Source: Candidatus Eremiobacterota bacterium (lineage in GTDB: Bacteria; Vulcanimicrobiota; CADAWZ01; Ess09-12). From it: a stretch of 64,000 nt of DNA. Each line of letters opens with the position of its first letter. Within the stretch, counting starts at the first letter, position 1. The notes beneath the pieces are model-generated. The model worked only from the letters and a program-made list of their open reading frames with translations. It did not search any database and was not told where the DNA came from. Both the position numbers and the translations under genes were made by a program. The stretch lies in the NCBI GenBank assembly GCA_031082125.1, contig JAVHLM010000001.1, forward strand, positions 383,931 through 447,930, given 5' to 3'. This document shows positions 26,684 through 35,057 of this stretch, piece after piece.

Positions 26684-27445
26684 ATGAACGAGATATCGCC
26701 TGGCGGTCTTTCACCATACTTCAGCGGCCAGCTTGAAAAAATACCCGCCGGCCCTCTCGGCAGTGAGCAGCAGACTCCCCTGCCTTCCGATACTTTCGAG
26801 CGTCTCTGCCATCACAATAATGGCCACGCGGAGGCTCCGCACGGCGGGATAACACCGGCGACCCAGCCATCGATCAAGCCTGAAGACCCGAAAACCGAAG
26901 AGATCCCCCCGCCCCTTCTCCCCGTCCCCGATACAAGGCAGGCCTTTGACTACACATGCGGGGCGTCATCACTTCAGGCCGTCCTGATGTATTACGGCGA
27001 GGAGTACCTCGAGAGCGACCTCATGAAGATGCTCGGCACGACGCAGAACGGAACCACCCCCCAGGATATCGTCCGAGTGGCCCGCGAGCTTGGCTTTGAC
27101 GTGGAGATGAAAGAGAACATGACAGTAGATGACCTGGCGAAGCTCACCAGGGAGAAGGTCCCCGTCATTGTTGACGGACAGGCATGGCGTGAAGGCGAAG
27201 ATCTCAAGAAGCCCTGGAGCGAGGTCTGGGAATCAGGCCATTACATGGTGGCCGTGGGCGTGGGCGAAAAGAATGTCTACCTTGAGGACCCCTCCATCCT
27301 GGGGAGCAAAGGAATCATACCGCGCGGCGAGTTTGAAGAGCGCTGGCATGACTACGATGACAGGAAGTATTATAACCTCGGCATCATCATCAAGGGCAAA
27401 AAGCCCATGCCCCCGCCGCCCTTTATCTCCGTCCTCTCGGCATAG
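26684..27445 (+). CDS. C39-like (Peptidase_C39_2) cysteine peptidase
   Basis: 253 residues. The first 85 are Pro/Gly/Gln-rich and probably disordered. The papain-like fold follows: Cys92 in FDYTCGASSLQAVLMYYG, His186 in GHYMVAVG and Asp202 in VYLEDPS, the full triad of the C39 bacteriocin-processing family. No ABC transporter domains and no signal peptide. Relatives cleave leader peptides at double-Gly sites or process unknown substrates. The neighbouring 50-residue peptide has no double-Gly motif. Confidence 0.85.
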   Translation: MNEISPGGLSPYFSGQLEKIPAGPLGSEQQTPLPSDTFERLCHHNNGHAEAPHGGITPATQPSIKPEDPKTEEIPPPLLPVPDTRQAFDYTCGASSLQAVLMYYGEEYLESDLMKMLGTTQNGTTPQDIVRVARELGFDVEMKENMTVDDLAKLTREKVPVIVDGQAWREGEDLKKPWSEVWESGHYMVAVGVGEKNVYLEDPSILGSKGIIPRGEFEERWHDYDDRKYYNLGIIIKGKKPMPPPPFISVLSA

Positions 27446-27453
27446 TCTTCAGG

Positions 27454-27600
27454 CTACTTCACGTCTGCTTCCTGCAGGTCAAAGGTGGAGACTTTCCTGA
27501 TCTTCTCTATGACATGCCACCTGCATTTCAGCCCCTTGGGGAAGAAGATGATATCCCCGGTGTTTATCTCCACTTCCTGGTCATCGGTGGTGACTTTCAC
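27454..27600 (-). pseudogene. Remnant of a cupin (DUF861/Cupin_3-like) protein, N-terminal half lost
   Basis: Translating the minus strand gives VKVTTDDQEVEINTGDI, then IIFFPKGLKCRWHV and EKIRKVSTFDL, 48 codons to a TAG. This is the C-terminal half of a Cupin_3 domain (GEVKVT, GDxxxFPKGLxCxW, VRK). In-frame upstream there is a TAA where LEG should be, and the usual first 45 residues are absent; the radical SAM promoter occupies that space. A GTG at 27600 with AAGGA upstream could still be translated. Confidence 0.55.
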
Positions 27601-27634
27601 TTTTCCTTACCTTTCTTTCCCGGTGAAATCCCCG

Positions 27635-27663
27635 TTGATCACACCTTCCGTCTGTGATATACT
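27635..27663 (+). promoter_or_regulatory. Promoter of the radical SAM/SPASM gene
   Basis: TTGATC (27635-27640), 17 bp, TATACT (27658-27663); the +1 near 27670 leaves a 40-nt leader ending in GAGGGAG before the ATG at 27710. Confidence 0.65.
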
Positions 27664-27709
27664 CAAGAGCATGAAAAAGGAGCATATCGAAGCAGCAGAG
27701 GGAGCACCA

Positions 27710-29011
27710 ATGAGACTCACAAAAGACAACGTCAATCAAGCACGGATCAACACAAGGCTGCACCACAGAGATTACGGGGATTTGAGCGCTCCAGGGGCCG
27801 TGATGATGAAAAAATGGGGCAGAAACGGCGCCCCCTGCAGGGAATATGCCCCTCTTTTCATCCATCTCACCGTGACAGGAAGATGCAATGCCCGCTGCAA
27901 GGGGTGCATCAACACCTATGTGACTCTTGGACAAGAGGGATCAAGAAAAGGCATTTTTCAGGAATCAGAGGCCCTTCCCCGCAGAGATGCGAGGGCCGTG
28001 ATAAACCTTGCCCACCTTCACCCCGATGATGAGGTCACCGTGTGCCTTTACGGCGGGGAACCCCTCCTTGTGGCCGACAAGGTGGCGGAAATCATGGGTA
28101 TCATCAGGGATTCCGATATAAGCAGCAGGATCCGCTACCTCCTGTATACGAACGGGGAGCTGCTTGCAGTCTCCATCAGGGAGCACCCCGAGGTAATGAA
28201 GCAGATATGGCTCTATGCCGTCGGCATTGACGGGGGGCCGCAGCAGCATAACTCCATCAGGAGGGGCACCGATCTGGCCCGTATCCGCGGGAACCTTGAG
28301 GAGCTGAGAGCGCAATGCCCCGGGAAGGTCCTCATGTGGTCCACCCTCCGGGAGGAGCAGTCCCTCCTTGACTGCTTCGAGGAATTCCTTTCCCTTCAGA
28401 AGAGGGGCCTGGCCGACCACCTCTTCTGGCACTGGGTGGAGACCGACGAGCGCTTCGAGAATTTTCCAGGCTACGCGGCCCGCTATGAAGACCATCTCAG
28501 AAAGATAATGGACTCCTTCCTTGAATTCCTGAGGAAAGGCGTCATACTCCCCATCGCCCACGTGAACGAGCTCATCCTTTTCCTTCTCGAGGGGAAAGTA
28601 AGGGGGAGCTCGGCCTGCGGGGTGGAAGTGGCAAAGAACTATGATCTCATGGGAGGAAAAATCCACGCATGCGCCGATCTCCCTCCCGAGCTTGCCATAG
28701 GGGATATCGGCGACGACGGCGAGCTCCATATCAGGGAGCACCGGCTTGCTGACCTGGTAAGATACCAGCAGGTGCTGGAATGCCCCACATGCGGTGTCGT
28801 GGCATACTGCGGGGGACGCTGCCCCGTGCAGGCGCTCACCAGCACGCCGGAGCGGCTTGTGCAGTACTGCGAGCTCATGAGGCTCCACGTGGCGGTCATA
28901 CAGGATTTCATGCCCCGGATCACGGCATTGATGGAAGAGCAGGCTCTCGCGCCCCAGGACCTTTATGACCAGTCAGCCATGATCGCCCAGTTCACCGATG
29001 TCGCCCCCTGA
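27710..29011 (+). CDS. Radical SAM protein with SPASM-like C-terminal cysteines
   Basis: 433 residues from the ATG at 27710 (GGGAG 5-6 nt upstream). The AdoMet cluster is CNARCKGC (Cys60, 64, 67), followed by VCLYGGEPLLV, the GGEP motif. The C-terminal part has CADLPPE, CPTCGVVAYCGGRCP and QYCELM, spaced like the auxiliary-cluster ligands of SPASM/twitch enzymes. SPASM enzymes modify peptides or mature sulfatases; a 50-residue peptide gene and a C39-like peptidase lie upstream. No sulfatase nearby. Substrate unknown. Confidence 0.88.
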   Translation: MRLTKDNVNQARINTRLHHRDYGDLSAPGAVMMKKWGRNGAPCREYAPLFIHLTVTGRCNARCKGCINTYVTLGQEGSRKGIFQESEALPRRDARAVINLAHLHPDDEVTVCLYGGEPLLVADKVAEIMGIIRDSDISSRIRYLLYTNGELLAVSIREHPEVMKQIWLYAVGIDGGPQQHNSIRRGTDLARIRGNLEELRAQCPGKVLMWSTLREEQSLLDCFEEFLSLQKRGLADHLFWHWVETDERFENFPGYAARYEDHLRKIMDSFLEFLRKGVILPIAHVNELILFLLEGKVRGSSACGVEVAKNYDLMGGKIHACADLPPELAIGDIGDDGELHIREHRLADLVRYQQVLECPTCGVVAYCGGRCPVQALTSTPERLVQYCELMRLHVAVIQDFMPRITALMEEQALAPQDLYDQSAMIAQFTDVAP

Positions 29012-29017
29012 AGGTGC

Positions 29018-30454
29018 CTACCCCTTCCTGCATTCCGGGAGCTCCAGCTCAACGATCACGCCGGGTATGCCCGCCCGGTTATAAAGACGGCATGTCCCCC
29101 CGGCCTGCCATACCAGCGAGGACACGACAGGAAGACCGAGCCCTTTCCCCTGCTGCTCGCCTGAAGCCCCCGCCTGGTAATAAGGAGTCCAGACCCGGGC
29201 AAGCACACCGGCAGGAAGAGTAAGGCCGTTATCGCTCACCGTGATCCTCACTTTCCCCGCTTCGCTCTGCCATGCCTTGATTTCCAGCGCCGGCGCCTTG
29301 TCGGGGTGGAACTTCCTCGCATTTCCCGAGACCTCCCAGAGAATGAGCTCCATCGCCGGGGGCATGAGGTTCACCAGAACCCCTTCGAGCCCAGGATCCA
29401 GTGAGACCGCCAGAGAGCCCAGATTGAAGCGGGCTCTTATCTCTTCACCGAGAGAGGCAAGGCGCGAGAGCGGAAAGCCTTCGCCGGGCAAAGGGATTAC
29501 CCTGGGCTCAAGAGACTGCTGCACCGAGGCGGAAGCGCCAAGAGCCCTTTCAAGAAGGGCAGAAACCTTCTCTGCACGTGCTTCAGGAGGGGAAGCATCA
29601 TTCTTCCTGAGAATCCTCAGAGCTTCCTGAAGGGGCGGGATAAGGCGGTGCTCAACAATCTTCCCCAGGGTCCAGAGGGCGCGGTTCATCGCTATCTCTG
29701 TGCTTACCTCCTGGAGCCTCAGAAGCCACTGCGAATCCCTGCCCACGGTCTTCTCGAAGGTGCTCACCTGGAGCCACCGCGATGCCGTCGAGGGGCCCTC
29801 GCTCCTCACGAGATATCGCCTGGCTCCCGAGTTCTTCACCGCCCTCTCATCCCATTTCTCCCAGGCCTCGGCAGGCTCGCAGCGGTAATGCTCCCTGGCC
29901 AGGTCCAGAAATTTCTCGTCGATGGGTTCATTGACCTCTCCGATAATCCCCAGGTAGAGGCGGGCTTTTAAATTGGCATAGACAATCCCGTCGCTGCTGT
30001 CTATCAGCAGGTATCCCTCGCCTGACTGCTCAAGCATCCAGTCCGCCTGGGCCCGCTCCATCATGAGATGGCGGTAACGGTTGAGCCTGGTGATGGTGCG
30101 GATCCTTGCCCTCAGCTCCATGCGGTTATATGGCTTTGAGATGAAATCATCGGCGCCTGCCTGAATGCCGGCGAGCCTTGAGTCCTGGTCATCAAGGGCC
30201 GTCAGCATCAGCACGGGCACCTCGCTGAGTATTGGATTGGCCCTTAGATGGCGGCACACTTCAAAGCCGTTCATCTCCGGCATCATCACATCAAGGAGAA
30301 TGAGATCGGGCAGGTACAGTTCTGCCTTCTCGAGGGCCTCCCGGCCGTCTGCGGCTGAAATCAGCTCGTAGCCCTGGCCGGTGAGGAGGCCCTGGAGGGC
30401 CTCCCGGCCCCTCTGGTCATCATCAACGATAAGAATAGTGCAGGCACGCGGCAT
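29018..30454 (-). CDS. Response regulator fused to PAS-like and histidine-kinase ATPase domains
   Basis: 478 residues. Receiver 1-125: VDDD, phospho-acceptor Asp55 in ILLDVMMPEMNG and Lys107 in ISKPYN. A PAS-like part follows (about 135-260, GEGYLLIDSSDGIVYAN). The C-terminal ATPase has the G1-like VSDNGLTLP and QGKGLGL (G2), but the HisKA segment lacks an obvious H-E/D-x-x-P phospho-site, so it may phosphorylate poorly or bind nucleotide only. GGGGGAG precedes the ATG. The gene lies 23 bp after the larger hybrid kinase, and the two probably form a pathway. Confidence 0.88.
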   Translation of the reverse strand: MPRACTILIVDDDQRGREALQGLLTGQGYELISAADGREALEKAELYLPDLILLDVMMPEMNGFEVCRHLRANPILSEVPVLMLTALDDQDSRLAGIQAGADDFISKPYNRMELRARIRTITRLNRYRHLMMERAQADWMLEQSGEGYLLIDSSDGIVYANLKARLYLGIIGEVNEPIDEKFLDLAREHYRCEPAEAWEKWDERAVKNSGARRYLVRSEGPSTASRWLQVSTFEKTVGRDSQWLLRLQEVSTEIAMNRALWTLGKIVEHRLIPPLQEALRILRKNDASPPEARAEKVSALLERALGASASVQQSLEPRVIPLPGEGFPLSRLASLGEEIRARFNLGSLAVSLDPGLEGVLVNLMPPAMELILWEVSGNARKFHPDKAPALEIKAWQSEAGKVRITVSDNGLTLPAGVLARVWTPYYQAGASGEQQGKGLGLPVVSSLVWQAGGTCRLYNRAGIPGVIVELELPECRKG

Positions 30455-30477
30455 CTGGCTCCCCCTTTTCTATTTGG

Positions 30478-33423
30478 TTATTCTTGCAATGAAAGATCTC
30501 CATGGCTTTTTCCACGGTGCGCTTCTATGACGGCCTTGAGTTTCTTAAGGCTCACCGGCTTGCTCAGATAGTAATCGGCACCTGCTTCAAGGCAGCGCTC
30601 CCTGTCGCCTGGCATGGCAAGGGCGGTGAGGGCTATGACGGGAATATCCCTTATGGCGGCCTCATTCCTGATGCGGCGCGTGGCTTCGAGCCCGTCCACG
30701 CCAGGCATCTGGACATCCATCAGGATGACCTCGGGGTGCCATTCACGGGCCGCCGTCACGGCCTCCCCGCCGTTGCGGGCCACGACGACACGGTATCCCT
30801 TCGCCTGGAGGTAATCAGTCACCATGCCTATGATGGTCTCATTATCTTCAGCAAGAAGGATAAGTGACTCTGACGGCGGAGACGGGGGGACCACCATGAG
30901 GACCTTGCTTCCCGCCTCAGGCTTCTTGAGAGCCGCGCCGAGCACTCTCCTGAGCTCTCCCCGCGAAATGGGCTTCACGATGTAATCAAGGGCCCCTTTC
31001 TTCACGCCCTCGGCTTTTTCATCAATAACCGAGGTGATTATCACAGGAATTGACGCCGTCTGCTCATCGGCCTTGAGCATCGAGAGGACTGCCCAGCCAT
31101 CAATCCCCGGAAGCATGAGGTCCAGAATCACTATGTCCGGCTTGATCTCCATGGCCTTCTGAAGCACGTCCTCCCCTTTCGGGTGCACTACGGTGCTGAT
31201 ACCGAGCTCCCCGAGGTATCTTGAGACCTGCTCGGCATCTCCCAGGGAATCTTCCACGACAAGCGCCTGCTTTAAAGGTGCGGCGACTGGAAAAGAGTCT
31301 GTCTCATGCCCCGTCTCCCCGGGCGCCTCAGTCTCCGTGGGCTCCCAGGGAAGATTTATCGTGAAGCGGCTCCCCTTGTCCGGGGCGCTCTCAAGTGATA
31401 CACTCCCCCTGTGAAGCTCTGCCAGGCGGGCTACAAGCGCAAGCCCGAGGCCGGTGCCTCCATACTGACGGGAAAGACTGCTGTCAAGCTGCGTAAAAGG
31501 CTTGAAGAGAAGGGCGATCTTATCGGGAGGTATGCCTATGCCGGTATCCCATACGGCAAATCTTGCCACCTGGTGCTCGCCGTCACCCTGGACCTCCATT
31601 CCTATCTTTCCTCCCTCGGGCGTGAACTTCACCGCGTTGCTGAGAAGGTTCACCAGCATCTGCTTGAGATAGCGCTCATCGGCGTTGATGAACGACACAT
31701 TGCTGTCAACGGTGAGAGAGAGCGTAAGCTGCTTCTTGTATGCCTGGGCCTTGGCAAGCCTCATGCTTGCCTGGCAGACCGCTTCGACATCGGTGCTCTT
31801 CAGATCAAGAGTGATCTTGCCGGCTTCTATCTTTGAGAGATCAAGGATGTCATTGATAAGGGAGAGAAGGTGCTGCCCGCTCTCGCTGATATTCTTGAGG
31901 GCCTTTTTCTGGCTCTCGACCAGGTCACCGTACACCCCTTCGTCAAGCGATTCAGAGATGCTGAGAATGGCGGAGAGGGGGGTGCGGAGCTCATGGCTCA
32001 TGCTCGCCAGGAACTCATCCTTGGCCCTCACCGCCCTGGAGAGCTCGGCATTGGCAGCCGAGAGCTCCGAGGTCCTCCCGGCAACCCGCTCTGACAGCAG
32101 GGAGCGCTCATGGCGGAGCTCCTCCTCGACCTTGTTCCTCTCCAGTATCTCTTCGCTGAGGGCCTTTGTCCTCTCGGCCACGCGGTGATCAAGCTCCTCG
32201 TTGAGGCGCTTGAGCTCTTCCGTGGCCCTCTTCCTCTCGGTGATATCGCGCATCACGCCGTCTTCCTGGAGAAAGTCGCCATTGCGGAGGTACCTGCTGT
32301 GGGAGTTGAGCTCAATCCACATTATGGAGCCGTCCTTCTTCACTATCCTGAACTGCATGCCGCGGTTGTAATCTCTCTTGATCCGCATCCCTTCAAGAAA
32401 ACTGTCAAGGACCCTTTCGCGGTCATCCTCGTGGATATACCTGAGAAAGGGAGTGCCGACGATTTCTTTCTCGCCGTACCCCGTGAGGTCGCTTGAGATC
32501 TCGTTCACGGCAATAATCTTGCCCTGCTTGTCGATTGATACGATTATATCGGGGATGCTGTGGGCCAGGCCCCTGTATTTCATCTCGCTTTCGCGGAGAG
32601 CATCTTCGGCGAGCTTGCGCTCCGTGATATCCCGCACGACAGTGGCTACCATGATTACCTTGTCGCCCTCCATGAGAGGGATGCGCCTGATCTCCGAGAT
32701 ATACTCGTTCTCCATGATGAAAGTGGTATCTTCCGTCACAAGGGTCTGGGCCGTGTCGAAGACTTTCCTGTAATCAGCCATCTGCCTGTCAGTGATAAAG
32801 GGGAAAAGCTCCGTGAGAGGCCTCCCGATGAACTGCTGGGGGTCAATTTTAAGGACTTCCATTGACTTCTCACGGAAGATCCTGTTGAAAAGAACGATCC
32901 TGAGGTCCCTGTCAATCACCGAGACGGAGTCACCCATCGAGTTGATGGTGTCACGGTACTGCTTTTCAGAGTTGCGCAGGGCCTCCTCGGCGTGCTTCCT
33001 GCCGGTGATGTCAATTATGAAGCCCAGGAGGCCGCTCAGGGAGCCGTCGTAATTGATGAAAGGCGCATTGTTGACTATGGCGTATCGTGTGGTGCCCTCC
33101 TTATCCTGAAAGGAAATCTCGTAATTCTGGGTGGCCTGGTCCTCCATCAGGATACGGTCCATTTCCATGAACTTCTCCGAGAGGGGCGGGGGGAAAATGT
33201 CGGAAGCAGTTCTCCCTATCAGATCCTGGCGGGGCTTCCCGGTAAAGGCCTCGAATTCCCTGTTGCAGCCTTCATAGACCCCGTTCCTGTTCTTGAAATA
33301 AAAAGGATTGGGGATGCCGTCAATGACCTTCTGCATGAAGTCAATATTGGTCATGATAAGGTCTTCCGCTTTGATGCCCCTGGCCTCCAGGGCTGCCGCC
33401 TTCTCTGGTCTTTCTTCATCCAC
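30478..33423 (-). CDS. Multi-PAS hybrid histidine kinase with two receivers
   Basis: 981 residues from a GTG at 33423 (GGGAGGGGG upstream). Three PAS/PAC units (about 25-145, 150-270, 275-395), a coiled coil, HisKA with MSHELRTPLSAI, an ATPase domain with NAVKFTPEGG, DTGIGIP and GGTGLGL, then two receivers (VILDLMLPGIDG and VILMDVQMPGVDG, each with a conserved Lys). No membrane helix, so it senses a cytosolic cue, perhaps redox or a ligand bound by PAS. The first receiver follows the kinase directly and may be a relay domain. No DNA-binding output gene is adjacent. Confidence 0.93.
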   Translation of the reverse strand: MDEERPEKAAALEARGIKAEDLIMTNIDFMQKVIDGIPNPFYFKNRNGVYEGCNREFEAFTGKPRQDLIGRTASDIFPPPLSEKFMEMDRILMEDQATQNYEISFQDKEGTTRYAIVNNAPFINYDGSLSGLLGFIIDITGRKHAEEALRNSEKQYRDTINSMGDSVSVIDRDLRIVLFNRIFREKSMEVLKIDPQQFIGRPLTELFPFITDRQMADYRKVFDTAQTLVTEDTTFIMENEYISEIRRIPLMEGDKVIMVATVVRDITERKLAEDALRESEMKYRGLAHSIPDIIVSIDKQGKIIAVNEISSDLTGYGEKEIVGTPFLRYIHEDDRERVLDSFLEGMRIKRDYNRGMQFRIVKKDGSIMWIELNSHSRYLRNGDFLQEDGVMRDITERKRATEELKRLNEELDHRVAERTKALSEEILERNKVEEELRHERSLLSERVAGRTSELSAANAELSRAVRAKDEFLASMSHELRTPLSAILSISESLDEGVYGDLVESQKKALKNISESGQHLLSLINDILDLSKIEAGKITLDLKSTDVEAVCQASMRLAKAQAYKKQLTLSLTVDSNVSFINADERYLKQMLVNLLSNAVKFTPEGGKIGMEVQGDGEHQVARFAVWDTGIGIPPDKIALLFKPFTQLDSSLSRQYGGTGLGLALVARLAELHRGSVSLESAPDKGSRFTINLPWEPTETEAPGETGHETDSFPVAAPLKQALVVEDSLGDAEQVSRYLGELGISTVVHPKGEDVLQKAMEIKPDIVILDLMLPGIDGWAVLSMLKADEQTASIPVIITSVIDEKAEGVKKGALDYIVKPISRGELRRVLGAALKKPEAGSKVLMVVPPSPPSESLILLAEDNETIIGMVTDYLQAKGYRVVVARNGGEAVTAAREWHPEVILMDVQMPGVDGLEATRRIRNEAAIRDIPVIALTALAMPGDRERCLEAGADYYLSKPVSLKKLKAVIEAHRGKSHGDLSLQE

Positions 33424-33582
33424 AGGCGCCGCCCCCTCCCGTCATAGAGAATTGCCCTCTTTCCACTTCAACGGGAAGGAGGTGATTCCTGGTATTTTTT
33501 TAACAAATTGTCAATATGCTGGTACCCCTGTCTGTGTTATGATTGTTCTGAAGAGTCATGGTCATGCGAAAGGATGAGTGCT

Positions 33583-34404
33583 ATGGACGGAATCCAGAGA
33601 ACTCCACAGGGCTATTCAGGGTCAGGCGTTCCCCAGTTATATACGGGAGAGAGGCCGGCACAGGAGCCCTCTTACAGAGGCCCTTCAGATGGTTTTGATC
33701 GGGGCATGGCGCTCGAGGGTGCTTCAATGCCGTATTACGGTGCTGAAACCGGCGAGGTGGCAGGGAAGTGCCCCTGCGATGAGCCGCCGCCCTCTCCCAC
33801 CCTCGGGTGGGAAAGCTCCACAGGCGTTCACAACGGCACCAACTTCTCGGTCATGCACCCGCCGGGATGGAAGCTGATCACTCTTCCCAACACGGCACTT
33901 CTGGTGTCACCGGACGACAAGAACACCGTCGTGAGCTTTATGTGGTTTACCGGCCTAGGCACCATGGATCCCGGGAGCCTTACCAACAACACCATTGCCT
34001 ATAACAACCTGCAGAATTACGAGGTCCTGGGCCAGACTCCCATCCAGACGGTCAACACACCCGGAGGGAGCTACCGCTTCATGGAGCAGGACGGCTCATA
34101 TGATTACCGCGGCGAGAGATGCCGGCACCACCTCACCTCGATAGTCAACGACAGCGGCAACCCTTACCTGGCTTTCTGGAGCGGGAGCATGATCTGGAGC
34201 CAGGCGCCTGAGGATAAGTTTGACGACTCCAGGCAGACCCTCGATCTCATTGCCAACAGCATCAAGATTGTGCCTCCGGAGCCGGCACCGCTCCCGCCGC
34301 CAGGGCCTCCAGGAATACCTCCGGGCCCGCCGGCTCCTGAGCCGCCACCGGGCGGGGGCGGCGTGGGAATCGCTTCAAGGAGTCCCTACGGCTCGGGGTT
34401 CTAG
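33583..34404 (+). CDS. Hypothetical protein with PsbP/DcrB-like middle and Pro-rich tail
   Basis: 273 residues from the ATG at 33583 (AAAGGA 8-9 nt upstream). The first 80 residues are Gly/Pro/Tyr-rich and end in CPCDEPPP. The middle (about 80-235) begins NFSVMHPPGWKL and continues as beta-rich sequence with NTVVSFMWF and YLAFWSGSMIW; a start of the form F-V-x-P-x-G-W-K is typical of PsbP/DcrB-type folds, though I cannot confirm it. The tail (240-273) is Pro/Gly repeats. No signal peptide. Followed by a good terminator. Confidence 0.7.
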   Translation: MDGIQRTPQGYSGSGVPQLYTGERPAQEPSYRGPSDGFDRGMALEGASMPYYGAETGEVAGKCPCDEPPPSPTLGWESSTGVHNGTNFSVMHPPGWKLITLPNTALLVSPDDKNTVVSFMWFTGLGTMDPGSLTNNTIAYNNLQNYEVLGQTPIQTVNTPGGSYRFMEQDGSYDYRGERCRHHLTSIVNDSGNPYLAFWSGSMIWSQAPEDKFDDSRQTLDLIANSIKIVPPEPAPLPPPGPPGIPPGPPAPEPPPGGGGVGIASRSPYGSGF

Positions 34405-34421
34405 AAATACAGGCCAGTTTG

Positions 34422-34457
34422 AAAATCGTCATGCGTGAAAAGGCATGGCGATTTTTT
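34422..34457 (+). terminator. Intrinsic terminator
   Basis: AAAATCGTCATGC and GCATGGCGATTTT (one G-U pair) around an 8-nt loop, running into TTTTTT; 18 bp after the stop of the Pro-tailed protein. Confidence 0.85.
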
Positions 34458-34555
34458 GTCATGCCCGGGTGAGGGCAGGAATGGCCTGCCGAGCTTCCCG
34501 AAAGAGAGACAGGAGAGGCATTCGGCCCTGAAGCCCCGAAGAAAGGTATTCCCCA

Positions 34556-35023
34556 GTGAAAACTCGAGATGAGGACGGCAGCCCCCCCAAGATCCAGGCC
34601 GCCGCCAGAGAGCCCGTAATTCCCGCCCTTATTTCATGGGGCGCTCTCGCCGTGCTCCTCCTCTCGTTTCTCATTCCCTCCGGGTTCTTCAAGCATACCC
34701 TCTGCACTTTCAAAGTCCTTACCGGCCTTCCCTGTCCTGGCTGCGGCATAAGCAGGAGCATCCTCCAGATCTCCCACGGCCACTTCATCAAGGCATTCCG
34801 CTTCAATCCCATGGGGTTTCCCGTGTACCTCTTCCTCATATTCTGCTCTTTTTACAATTTTATCCCACAGGAGATCCGGGATCGTGTGGATTCATTTCTG
34901 CTGAGGCACAAGAAAGCCTGTGCCCTGGCATCGGCGCTCTTCGTGGCCCTCCTTCTTGCCCTCTGGACGATCCGCCTTGTCATGCAGAGCTCGGGAAGCC
35001 TTATCTTTCTCGATGCCATATGA
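34556..35023 (+). CDS. DUF2752 membrane protein
   Basis: 155 residues from a GTG at 34556 (GAAAGG 9 nt upstream; no better ATG). The family signature LCTFKVLTGLPCPGCGISRS with a following H-F-x-x-A-F-x-x-NPMGFP is intact. Hydrophobic helices at about 24-45, 88-105 and 122-145. The conserved CPxCG suggests metal or redox chemistry at the membrane but the role is unknown. It converges with the B12-type radical SAM gene. Confidence 0.85.
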   Translation: MKTRDEDGSPPKIQAAAREPVIPALISWGALAVLLLSFLIPSGFFKHTLCTFKVLTGLPCPGCGISRSILQISHGHFIKAFRFNPMGFPVYLFLIFCSFYNFIPQEIRDRVDSFLLRHKKACALASALFVALLLALWTIRLVMQSSGSLIFLDAI

Positions 35024-35057
35024 GCGGCAGGCACGGGCCTTGCTCCACCTCGATATT

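Noticed and set aside
27965-28888. A 307-codon minus-strand frame
   Set aside because: It is antisense to the radical SAM gene, whose cluster motifs are intact.
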